Source: Pseudogymnoascus destructans
Lineage: Eukaryota > Ascomycota > Leotiomycetes > Thelebolales > Thelebolaceae
Length of the DNA: 64,000 bases
Direction of reading: 5' to 3'
Assembly (NCBI RefSeq): GCF_001641265.1
Contig: NW_020167524.1
Coordinates: 620,001 to 684,000 of the forward strand
Positions within the stretch are counted from its first letter, which is position 1. Each line of letters starts with the position of its first letter. A model generated the notes under the pieces. That model did not search any database. It was not told the DNA's origin and saw nothing but the letters and a program-made list of their open reading frames with translations. The position numbers and the translations under genes were made by a program. Of this stretch, positions 55,176 to 64,000 are shown piece after piece.

Positions 55176-55693
55176 AGAGTGCTTTGTCTGCAAAGCACGC
55201 CGCCCGCCTATACTCCGGAACCCATCCGGGTAGCGTTGGTGAGCTTAGGCGTTCTTTGTCGTAGGGTTTGCGCGCATGGCCGCATTAGTGACAACCGCAT
55301 TGGTCTGATGTGATGGGAGATGGAAAAATAGTCCTGGAGCAGTAATACCGTATCAGCTCCGTCTGGTATGCGACTACTTTTTGTTTTCTTTGTTCGATCT
55401 CTGGCTTAGTGGTGATGGTCCGAATGAGCACCGGGAGATATCCGCTACAGGTACGCGTCAAAAGTTCCCCATCGCACACGGAGGGTGGCTGCGTTAACCC
55501 GATTCGGGTGTCATTGTCGTAAGCCAAATCTGAGTTCAGAGCTTCGCCCACTTTCTCGTTTTTTATTCTTTACTTCACAACAACAACGCCCACAAACCGA
55601 CCTCCGAGACCAGTAAGTGGCCACTCCCCATCTGTTTCCTGATCGTCTACTAACTGATTGTATAGTATATCCACAATCTGAACGAACGAGTAG
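55176..55693. other. No gene recognised
   Basis: Flank between the LTR-like sequence and gene A. An 88-codon minus-strand frame at 55285-55551 has no recognisable domain. Confidence 0.4.
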
Positions 55694-56480
55694 GTGATGG
55701 GAGCGCGTTGGCAAACTGGTGATAACTTGGGCTTGGCTGACGGAATCGCAGATTCCAAAAAAAAATCGAAGATGCCGGTTCCGACCCCATCCGGGGCCCT
55801 TACGGTTACCTTCCACGTGCTCTATCTGCACTGCCTTTGGGCCAAAGCCCATGGGATTCAGTCCCACGACTACATCTGGTCCTCGACCAGTTCAGAGTGT
55901 GGGTACTGCACCGCGCAGCACTCGCCTTGCGTCCCGGTAGGTTTTCTTGTGGGGTTCGGTGTTTGGTTTGGTTGGCCATTGCTGACTTTGGTGGAAGCTG
56001 CCCTGGTTCCTTGGGGAAGAGTTTGCGGCCCTCCTGGCCGCTGAAGAGGCCACCCCCCTCATCTCCGCCGACGTCGTCGCCGCCGCCACCGAAGCCAATC
56101 GGGTGGCCATCCTGGCTGCCCAGAGCATGCCAAAGTTCCGCCCCGAGGCGGAGCGTGACCTCTACAAGGAGGCACGCGCCAGTCAGGCTGCCCTCGAGTT
56201 GGGGTTGGCCGTGAGTAGACCCCCTTCCCCTTGGGACCCGGGGTAGTTTCGATGCTGACTCTGGGCAGCAAATTCGGTCGTCGCTGCGCCGTCTCCGGAC
56301 GGAACAGGAGAGCGTTCCTGCTCTCTTGGGGGAGTTGGTGGCTGCTGTGGGCAAACTGCCCACCACTGCCGCTCCCGCGGTTGCTCCAACTTGGGGGAAT
56401 GGGAGGGGGAGGATGGGGAAGTTGGGGTGGCCTACGGGGCCTAGGTGGGGGAAGACCCTGTGTCGGAGGGGACTCGGGCC
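55694..56480 (+). pseudogene. Gene A: Cys-motif and helical protein of unknown function
   Basis: The first part has SSECGYCTAQHSPCVPV, a short Cys motif (CX2CX5C) seen in many lineage-specific fungal proteins. A likely frame change near 55945 leads to FAALLAAEEATPLISAD, TEANRVAILAAQSMPKF and ERDLYKEARASQAALEL. An intron (donor GTGAGT at about 56210, acceptor GGCAG near 56270) leads to IRSSLRRLRTEQ and LGELVAAVGKLPTT. The helical part looks like a coiled coil. An inverted partial copy is gene B. Function unknown; the duplication and the TE surroundings suggest a multicopy family. Confidence 0.5.
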
Positions 56481-56483
56481 TGG

Positions 56484-56613
56484 TGTTATGGCTACAGTAA
56501 CATGATGTCATGGTTACAGGGCCAGGGCCTAGTAACATGACGTGTGAGTCACAGTGGGAATCGGGGTAGGCTGCCATGTGATGGGGCTAATGGATAGTTG
56601 CAGAAACTAGTGG
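56484..56613 (+). repeat. S-family LTR, 5' part (copy 4)
   Basis: TGTTATGGCTACAGTAACATG... matches the first 130 bp of S copies 1 and 2 with C-to-T and G-to-A changes at former CpG sites. It ends at CTAGTGGA, where a tandem repeat begins. Confidence 0.85.
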
Positions 56614-56614
56614 A

Positions 56615-56700
56615 CCCTACCCAAACGTCTCACCGGCGTCGCAACAAGCAGCTACCACCCTACCCAAATGTCTCACCGGCGTCGCAACAAGCAGCTACCA
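56615..56700. repeat. 43-bp tandem duplication
   Basis: Two units of CCCTACCCAAACGTCTCACC... differing at one base (C/T). They separate the LTR fragment from gene B. Confidence 0.92.
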
Positions 56701-57167
56701 CCATGAGAGACAAAGGGTCGAAGTGACCCCACGCGAAGGGCCAGGCCTGAGTCCCCTCCAACACAGGGTCTTCCCCCACCTAGGCCCCGTAGGCCGCCCC
56801 AACTTCCCCATCCTCCCCCTCCCTCCTTCCATCACCCCGAATCGGAGCGACCGCGGTAGCGGCAGCGGTGGGCAGTTTGCCCACAGCAGCCACCAACTCC
56901 CCCAAGAGAGCAGGAATGCTCTCCTGTTCCGTCCAGAGACGGCGCAGCGACGACCGAATTTGCTGGCCAGAGTCAGCATCGAAACCACACCGAGTCCCAA
57001 GGGGAAGGGGGTCTACTCACGGCCAGCCCCAACTCAAGGGCAGCCCGAGTGGCGCGTGCCTCCTCGTAGAGGTCCCGCTCTGGGCGGCCAGGAGGGCCAC
57101 CTGATTGGCCTCGGTGGCGGCGGCAATGACGTTGGCGGGAAGGAGGGGGGTGGCCTCTTCGGCGGTG
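56701..57167 (-). pseudogene. Gene B: inverted partial copy of gene A
   Basis: The minus strand repeats the 3' half of gene A, including EEATPLLPAN, the intron with GTGAGT, SLRRL and LGELVAAVGKLPTA. Nucleotide similarity is high over about 430 bp. Cut at 57167 by repeat X2, so the Cys motif part is missing. Confidence 0.75.
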
Positions 57168-58064
57168 TCATACTGACATTCGTTGCACTCAGTTTGCTAT
57201 CAAACTCAAGAGCAAACTTAGAAATCTCCTCCTCAAACCTACAAGTCACCATACATATCTTGGCTTATCACACCAACAACAGAAGCAATACTACTCAACG
57301 ATTGCTGCAAACTCTTCTACTACATCTGTTTATGCTACATACATCACGGCATATTATTTGGACACTCATTGAACAAGTTATTAAGAAAATCTCCTCCTTA
57401 GTTACTGGGCTAATACTACCACATGACATATCTCTACCAACTAGAGTCCTAGGAACATGAACGATAGCTCCAAAAGCTTCTACAACCCTCTATGATTCAT
57501 TACACAACATCGCTCCTTAGTTACCCACAAGATTGGTTAAGTTATGACATAATTTGTCTATATGGGTACTCTGACCTTGGACCTCCTTTCACTTCCTATA
57601 GGCTAGGAACCTAAGAGATGGTTCTATGGGATTCTCTTACATTGACTACAGTTACCAAGACTGGTTAGTCATTGAAAGTCTTGGAAAATGAGAGAACTAC
57701 ACTCCTTTGGCATAAATAGGATTGCCCTTTCCTTAAGAAAGGGCAAGCAGACAATACAGTAAATCGACTATCACATACTTCTATGTCTTTTCCAAGCTTC
57801 TAAGCATTTATCTTGTTACTCCTTGTTTTGAAAAGTCAGTGAGGTGTTAACCTCTAACTTATCCCTTATCCCTGAGTTCTCAGACTCAACATTTGTTACA
57901 ACTTCTCTAAACCACTCCAATACATCATACACCTGATTGCTGCATTGTGGAATAGTCTAAGCTACGACCCTTTGGCTGTATTTCCTAAAACAGTGTGTTG
58001 TCTTAGTAAAATCATCCCTTCCTTGGGTGGCTAGATTCTCACATCTGGTGCACCCACCATTACA
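57168..58064 (+). repeat. Repeat X, copy 2
   Basis: TGTCATACTGACATT...CACCCACCATTACA, the same ends as copy 1, with one unit of the 16-bp word. Left neighbour is truncated gene B, right neighbour truncated pogo P3. No target duplication. Confidence 0.85.
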
Positions 58065-59091
58065 CGTTAGTTCTCAAGGTTGGGCAGTGCTGCCATTTGT
58101 CATTGTGGCAGGTAAAAACCACCTTGCATCTTGGTATGAGAATAGCGGATTTCCAGCAGATTGGGTAATCGCTGTTACTGCAAATGGCTGGACTACAAAC
58201 GAGAGAGGTATGGATTGGATTCAGCATTTTGAGAAGCACACAAAGCCCCGGAGTGTTGGTGGTTATCACTTGTTAGTCCTTGATGGTCATGAGAGCCACC
58301 ACTCAGACAAGTTTGAGGAGTACTGCAAAGAACACAACATTATTACGCTTTGTATGCCTGGTCACTCTTCCCATATACTCCAACCACTTGATGTTGGCTG
58401 TTTTGGCCCATTAAAGAGAGCTTACGGTCGGCAAATTGAAGATGTGATGCGGGCTCATATTATTCATACTAAGGATGACTTCTTTGCTGCCTTCCACACT
58501 GCATTTAACATTGCAATGACAGAAAGCAATATTCAGGGAGGGTTCTGAGGTGCTGTGTTTCTTCCATTTAACCCTGAGAGTGTAATATCTACACTTGACC
58601 TTAGGTTTAAGACGCCAACACCTCCAACCTCTCGCCCAAACACCGCTCAACCATGGGTTTCTCAGACACCAAATATCACAGTCTACTTTCATTAAAAACT
58701 GAATTGCACATCATCAAAATAGCTCTCCAACCTCAATCTATGCAGCTGTTGACCAGTTTAGAAAGGGTGCATCGCAAATAATGCATCAATTAGCATTGTT
58801 AAAAGCAGAGAACCAAAACCTGTGACAGGCAAATGAAGTGCTAAGCAAGCGCCGGAGAGCAAAAAAAACACGACTATAGCAAGGAGGATCACTTAGTCAA
58901 CAGGTAGCACAGGAGCTACAGGACGAGAGGGATGTTGTGCAGCAAGTAGAGCACGAAATAAGGGCAAGTAGTGGTTGGAAGCCAAGGGAAGAAACCCATG
59001 CAAGTCGCTGTGGCAAGTGTGGTGAGACTGGGCACAATGTGCGCACTTGTCAGATTGTAATAGACACGTCTGACGAAGAGGACTCTGAGTA
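58065..59091 (+). pseudogene. P3 transposase, 3' fragment
   Basis: From SSQGWAVLPFVIVAGKNHLA through LVLDGHESHHS and LQPLDVGCFGP to TESNIQGGF, then a TGA, then LPFNPESVISTLDL, a further loss after NITVYFH, and a zinc-knuckle region SRCGKCGETGHNVRTC that is out of frame. P4 has the same TGA and the same NITVYFH break. Confidence 0.92.
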
Positions 59092-59198
59092 GTTTTAATT
59101 AATTTATATTGTTGTGGAGGATTTATCGCAATTCTTATGGGGTAGTCGCGATATTTTGGCACTTTCGCTTGTTTGGCACTTTTGTTATACATGCACGT
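58065..59198 (+). mobile_element. Pogo element P3, left part missing
   Basis: The right TIR (ends ATACATGCACGT, then TA at 59199-59200) is of the P1/P4 type. The left part is cut by repeat X2. The transposase remnant is nearly identical to P4, in opposite orientation. Confidence 0.92.
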
Positions 59199-59281
59199 TA
59201 ACGTGGTTTATCAGTACCCAGTTAGCTTTTCGCATTTTCTCCACACCCTAGCTTCAATACGCGTTATTTCAATAATAAAGT

Positions 59282-61013
59282 ATGTCTGTTCATACCCAAG
59301 AAGCTAGAATCATCTTAGCTATTGAGGCTATTCGTATGACTAAAAAGCTTACTTGTCTTTGTGCAGCAAAGATCTATAACGTACCTTATTCTACACTTAC
59401 CGGTAGAATGAACGGTCGTACAGATATTCGTGAGAGATAACCAGCTGCCCAAAACTTGACTGAACTTGAAGAGGAAGTAATTAGTCAACATATAATTGAC
59501 TTAGATTCAAAAGGATTTGCACCCCGGTTGGATGGTATTGAAGATATGGCCAACTATCTCCTCGAAACGCATCAGGGAAAGCGTGTTGGGAAGCTCTGGG
59601 CACATCGATTTGTACGACGACGCCCAGAACTAAAGACGCATTTTAATCGTGTTTATGACTTCCAAAGGACCTTATGCGAAGATCCTGTGCTTATTGGAGG
59701 GTGGTTTGAGCTCGTACGAAACATGAGAGCTAAATATGGGGTGTTGGATTGCGATTTCTACAACTTCGATGAGACAGGGTTTATGATGGGCGTGATCGGT
59801 CCTGGAATGGTAGTTACGTGCTCCGATCGACGTGGCCGAGGCAAGGCAGTTCAGCCTGGCAATCGTGAATGGGCTACAGCAATCGTGTGCATCAATGGTG
59901 AGGGCAGAAGTGTGCCTCCATTTCTGGTCGTACAAGGGGTTAATCACCTTGCAATTTGGTATACTGAAAGTGGCTTACCACATGACTGGGCTATCAAACC
60001 AACAAGCAATGGATGGACTGACAATGAGACGGGTCTTGAGTGGTTAAAGCACTTCGACAAGCATACTGCTCATACGGCAAAGGGCCCTTATCGAATGTTG
60101 GTTCTTGATGGGCATGAGAGTCATGATTCAGCTGCATTTCAAGCATATTGCAAGTCCAACAACATTATACCCCTTTGTTTGCCTGCTCATTCCTCTCATT
60201 TAACCCAGCCACTTGATGTCGGGTGCTTTAGTGTATTAAAACGGTCGTACGGTCTTCAAATTGAGCACTTTATTAAGGCTCATATTAATCATATCAGCAA
60301 GGTTGATGTTACGGCTAAGTGCTAGTGCTATGGCTAGCGCTTACAGCTGCAACCTTATGCAAGAAACCTCTGTGTCTTCTATCATTTAGAAGTCAGCGTT
60401 ACAGTTGAGTTCTTTATTGCGTTCAAGGCGGCGTACGAGCAGTCACTTTCAGTCCAAAATGGCCAAGCTGGATTCCGGGGAGCTGGTTTAATAACGTACG
60501 ATCCTCAAGTAGTTATATCTAAGCTTGATGTTAACTTACAAGCGGTTACACCTCCTTGGCTCCCCTCGGTAGATGAGGACCCTTGGGTCTCTCAGACGCT
60601 TCAAGAGCTTCGGTCTTTCACAAACAACCTTAGTTAAAGGTCGTATTGCACGTCACCAAGGAAGCTCGCCGACGCCTATTTTTAAGACAGTTGCTTCATT
60701 AGCAAAGGGGACAGAGCTTTTAGCTCACAAGGTCACTTTGTTACAAGCTGAGATACATTCACTTCGTACGGCAAATGAGGCACTTAGTAAATGCCGTAGA
60801 GCTAAAAAGACAAGTATTTGTCAAGGGGGTGTACTTACTGTCGAGGATGCGCATGATATTCTAAGTCAAACTGAGTTAGACGAGCAGATTCGACACGATA
60901 GGCGTTCAGGAGGGGGTGTTCAAGGCAAAGGGAATCTGACCGTACGACGCTGTGGCACTTGGGGAGAGACTGGTCATAATTCAAGAATGTGTCAAGATAC
61001 TATCACTGTATAA
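59282..61013 (+). pseudogene. P5 transposase (stop, insertion, frameshift)
   Basis: Closest to P2: ILAIEAIR, NVPYSTL, LWAHRFVRRRPELKTHF, NFDETGFMMG, LVLDGHESHDS, LTQPLDVGCFSV. Damage: TAA at 59438 early in the protein, a 97-bp LTR remnant at 60307-60403 in the KVD/VEFF region, a frameshift near 60600, and a zinc knuckle whose second cysteine is Trp (CGTWGETGHNSRMC). Dead, but only lightly decayed. Confidence 0.93.
60307..60403 (+). repeat. Internally deleted S-family LTR (97 bp) with target duplication
   Basis: TGTTACGGCTA at the start and AAGTCAGCGTTACA at the end match the two ends of the 398-bp S LTR; the middle is missing. Flanked by GTTGA on both sides (60302-60306, 60404-60408). Confidence 0.9.
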
Positions 61014-61180
61014 CCTTTAGTAGATCCGCAATTAGTTTAGTTAAATTTAATTCGTTGTTGTTGTTTAATATTAATTCTTCGTACGAAGGTACGAAAAAGT
61101 TAACCGGGTACTGATATTAACCGGGTACTGATAAACCACATTATACGCTTTATCAATAATCATGATTATGATTACGACTA

Positions 61181-63023
61181 ACGTGCATGTATAACGAAAG
61201 TGCCAAACAAGCGAAAGTGCCAAAATATCGCGACTACCCCATAAGAATTGCGATAAATCCACCACAACAATATAAATTAATTAAAACTACTCGGAGTCCT
61301 CTTCCTCAGACCTGTCTATTACAATCTGACAAGTGCGCGCATTGTGTCCAGTCTCACCACACTTGCCACAGCGACGTGCATGGGTTTCTTTCCTTGGCTT
61401 CCGACCACTACTTGCCCTTATTTCTTGCTCTACTTGCTGCACAACATCCCTCTCGTCCTGTAGCTCCTGTGCTACCTGTTGACTAAGTGATCCTCCTTGC
61501 TGTAGTCGTGTTTTTTTAGCTCTCCGGCGCTTGCTTAGCACTTCATTTGCCTGTCACAGGTTTTGGTTCTCTGCTTTTAACAATGCTAATTGATGCATTA
61601 TTTGCGATGCACCCTTTCTAAACTGGTCAACAGCTGCATAGATTGAGGTTGGAGAGCTATTTTGATGATGTGCAATTCAGTTTTTAATGAAAGTAGACTG
61701 TGATATTTGGTGTCTGAGAAACCCATGGTTGAGCGGTGTTTGGGCGAGAGGTTGGAGGTGTTGGCGTCTTAAACCTAAGGTCAAGTGTAGATATTACACT
61801 CTCAGGGTTAAATGGAAGAAACACAGCACCTCAGAACCCTCCCTGAATATTGCTTTCTGTCATTGCAATGTTAAATGCAGTGTGGAAGGCAGGAAAGAAG
61901 TCATCCTTAGTAATGTGAATAATATGAGCCCGCATCATATCTTCAATTTGCTGACCGTAAGCTCTCTTTAATGGGCCAAAACAGCCAACATCAAGTGATT
62001 GGAGTATATGGGAAGAGTGACCAGGCATACAAAGCGTAATAATGTTGTGTTCTTTGCAGTACTCCTCAAACTTGTCTGAGTGGTGGCTCTCATGACCATC
62101 AAGGACTAACAAGCGATAACCACCAACACTCCGGGGCTTTGTGTGCTTCTCAAAATGCTTAATCCAATCCATACCTCTCTCGTTTGTAGTCCAGCCATTT
62201 GCAGTAACAGCGATTACCCAATCTGCTGGAAATCCGCTATTCTCATACCAAGATGCAAGGTGGTTTTTACCTGCCACAATGACAAATGGCGGCACTGCCC
62301 AACCTTGAGAACTAACGCCTTGGATTACTGTAACCCATTCCCGATTGCCAGGTTGCACCTTTTTTGCCTTTGCCCGCCCATCTGAGCTCGTTACTACCGT
62401 TGCGCTTGAGATGACGCCCATCATAAACCCAGTCTCATCAAAGTTGTAGATATCTGCATTGTTGATGCCATACTTTAGAATTGTGTTCCATACAAGCTCA
62501 AACCAGCCACGAATGACTTCTGGATCTTCGCACTTAGCCCTCTGGTAGTCGTATTTTCGCTGGAAGCGTGTCCGGAGCTCTACATGGCGCTTAACAAAGT
62601 TTGAAGCCCAACGTGACCCGACGCGTGGCGCGTCACGTGTTGCAAGTAGTCAATTTGCCATATCTTCAACAATAGACAACTGAGGAGGGAACCCTTTAGC
62701 AGCTAAGTCAAGTATATACTGAACAAGAACTGATTCCTCTAGGTTACTTAATTTCCATAAGTTGGCTTGGATATCGCGTCGTGAAGGTATGCCTTGTAAA
62801 CGGTGACGTAGCTTGCGGTGGTCTACGGAATAGATCCTAGCTGCAACTCGAAGGCGCAAATTTGGGTCGCTTTGCATAGCTTGGATAGCTAGCACTAATT
62901 TGCTTTCATCATTTTTATGGCGCATGTTTTGTTGTGGAGGAATTTAACATTTAGTTGGGGGGGTTGGTCACCGCATGATTTTGGCACTTTCGCTTGTTTG
63001 GCACTTTCGTTATACATGCACGT
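61181..63023 (-). mobile_element. Pogo element P4 (1843 bp)
   Basis: TIRs ACGTGCATGTATAACGAAAG... with TA on both sides (61179-61180, 63024-63025). The TIR differs from P1 by transitions (TAGCG to TAACG, AGCGCC to AGTGCC). Confidence 0.95.
61287..62925 (-). pseudogene. P4 transposase (several stops)
   Basis: Starts MRHKNDESKLVLAIQAM. TGA at 62650 where P1 has CGA (Arg of SRLLATRD), TGA after IQGGF where P1 continues with RGAG (CGA to TGA), and a deletion with stop after NITVYFH. The core motifs NFDETGFMMG, LVLDGHESHHS and DVGCFGP remain (LQSLDVG in place of LQPLDVG), and the last frame ends with CGKCGETGHNARTC. Clearly dead. Confidence 0.93.
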
Positions 63024-63283
63024 TAAATAATCATGATTATAATTGATTTTCTAACCCTGCTCCCGGTGGCATCATAACTCTCCTCCCCTCCCTACAAGAG
63101 GAAACAAACAATTTTAATATCAGTTTATAACAGTCATGTGATGACTAGAGGCGCCAGCAACAGCGCATATTTGACAACTATCATAGGTCTCTTTAAAAGT
63201 CTAACTTCCTTAGTCTTACTACCGCTCGGTATAAGGAATATATCCCGTGTTGGTAAAGAGTAAAGTGCGTCGGGGGTGCTGGA

Positions 63284-63475
63284 TTACTTGGAGTCGACAA
63301 CAGATTGAAGCATCAGGAGAGATGGACCTCCGAGAATCGTGACCCACTGGATGAGGCCTAGCAGTACAATTATTAGGATATCTATTATTTTCTCATACTG
63401 TCGATTGTTGAGAGCTGGGTAATACGTGAAACGATACGAGTTAATGATATAGTCGTCTATAGTCGTCTTCAGCAT
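63284..63475 (-). CDS. Small membrane-type open frame (uncertain)
   Basis: 63 residues from an ATG, with one hydrophobic helix (IIDILIIVLLGLIQWVTIL) near the end. It lies just outside the transposon island. It could be a small host protein or the last exon of a larger gene; no family recognised. Confidence 0.3.
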   Translation of the reverse strand: MLKTTIDDYIINSYRFTYYPALNNRQYEKIIDILIIVLLGLIQWVTILGGPSLLMLQSVVDSK

Positions 63476-63794
63476 TTTGTGGGTTTCCTGTGTTGTGAGT
63501 GGCGACTTGTTGATTGATTCATCACACACTTCTCCCTGTCCACTAAAGCCACACTACTTATCTATGTAGACGAGGCTTCGTCAACCTTAACCCTCCCGCT
63601 TCCACCCACCACATTCATACTCATACCTCTACCTCTCCTACATATCACGATTAGAATACGATACTCTCGCGTTTTATATTTTCGACAATATCAACGATAC
63701 GCTTGAGCTGGATGCTGTCTCATTCGCGCACTCTACAGCCTGAGAGCTGAACGGCCGGCCCCGCAGCCCCGTGGCTACTACATCACACGCCATC

Positions 63795-64000
63795 ATGAGG
63801 ACTCCCAGGGTCTTCCTTCTCCTTGCCTTCGTCCTCGTATCTTTCACGCTTCTGATATTATCCTTACAATCTTCTTCTAAACCCATCGAACATACCGAAA
63901 ACCAGGCGAAAGCTGATAATAGCGGGGTGCTCAGCACCTTCTCATTCAACACGCCACTGTCGCTCTTCCCACCGAATGCTATCATTAGCTTGACCGACGA
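63795..64000 (+). CDS. N-terminus of a signal-anchored host protein (runs off the window)
   Basis: ATG at 63795 is followed by RTPRVFLLLAFVLVSFTLLIL, a clear signal anchor or signal peptide, then a Ser-rich stalk and STFSFNTPLSLFPPNAIISL at the edge. The frame is open to the end, and flanking AT-rich sequence with TC-rich stretches upstream fits a promoter. It resembles the start of a conserved fungal secretory-pathway membrane protein (a PA-domain/RING type is one possibility), but too little is visible to name it. It marks the return to unique host sequence. Confidence 0.65.
   Translation, partial: MRTPRVFLLLAFVLVSFTLLILSLQSSSKPIEHTENQAKADNSGVLSTFSFNTPLSLFPPNAIISLTD

Larger units (their letters stand above)
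59201..61141 (+). mobile_element. Pogo element P5 (1941 bp)
   Basis: TIRs ACGTGGTTTATCAGTACCC and, at the right end, a copy with ATGTGG and a duplicated ACCGGGTACTGAT word. TA at 59199-59200 and 61142-61143. It inserted exactly at the TA next to the right end of P3. Related to P2 in TIR and protein. It holds an S-LTR remnant. CGTACG is over-represented here as in copia-2. Confidence 0.93.

Noticed and set aside
56059..56577. 172-codon minus-strand frame over gene A
   Set aside because: Pro/Arg-rich shadow of the helical coding frame on the plus strand.
1..64000. Starship-type giant element or other large cargo transposon
   Set aside because: No tyrosine-recombinase captain (DUF3435) or typical cargo was seen in any frame.
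1..64000. CRISPR array or bacterial operon features
   Set aside because: Introns, fungal transposons and gene structure are eukaryotic; the tandem repeats present have no unique spacers.

Overview
The window looks like a transposon-filled interval of a filamentous ascomycete (Pezizomycotina; a Pleosporales-type Dothideomycete is my best guess). Reasons: introns of 45-60 bp with gtaagt-type donors and ctaac-like branch sites; Fot/pogo, hAT, Ty1/copia, Ty3/gypsy and PIF/Harbinger relatives; a NACHT-ankyrin gene; and an MFS drug/polyamine-type transporter. Host genes survive only near the edges: a small dsRNA-binding-like protein (353-758) and the start of a membrane-anchored protein (63795 to the end). 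In between are dead host genes (MFS transporter, DUF4112 protein, NACHT-ankyrin protein) and nested mobile elements. No rRNA, convincing tRNA, CRISPR array or Starship captain was seen.

Layout. 4113-20002: a decayed hAT transposase gene is split by copia-1 (4234-19397; 370-bp LTRs, TSD GATAG, initiator-tRNA PBS). Copia-1's reverse transcriptase is split by hAT-1 (7763-16606; TSD TATACACC), which is itself split by a second hAT, hAT-1b (12574-15515; TSD CCTTCAAA). A solo LTR of another family (S) also sits inside copia-1. 20-24.5 kb: repeats, a second S solo LTR and a fold-back repeat X1. 24514-30592: copia-2, with LTRs of only about 90 bp and a regular array of CGTACG palindromes. 30.6-36.1 kb: fragments of pogo-like elements, the DUF4112 pseudogene and hAT-3. 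36377-38236: pogo P1. 38406-40394: an MFS transporter broken by a solo LTR and by hAT-2. 40395-46698: hAT-2, containing an intact pogo element P2. 46.7-50.8 kb: repeat X3, a gypsy fragment and a scrambled NACHT-ankyrin gene. 51-57 kb: LTR remnants, a Harbinger fragment and an inverted gene pair. 57.2-63.0 kb: repeat X2 and pogo copies P3, P5 and P4.

The main discovery candidate is a pair of diverged hAT elements (hAT-1 and hAT-2) that share a three-gene cargo: a hAT transposase, an accessory protein of an unrecognised family, and a spliced histone H3 variant. Both H3 genes have conserved intron positions and open reading frames across the splices, while the neighbouring transposases are broken. 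Both lack the methylatable lysine 9. In both elements nearly every intron and spacer carries a tandem pair of an element-specific 9-11 bp word (TTACCAGAAG type in hAT-1, TTATAGTAA type in hAT-2). This suggests a transposon that brings its own nucleosome component, possibly to interfere with H3K9-based silencing; that function is inference. The second candidate is the CGTACG array of copia-2: 29 exact copies, mostly about 130 bp apart, in several reading frames.
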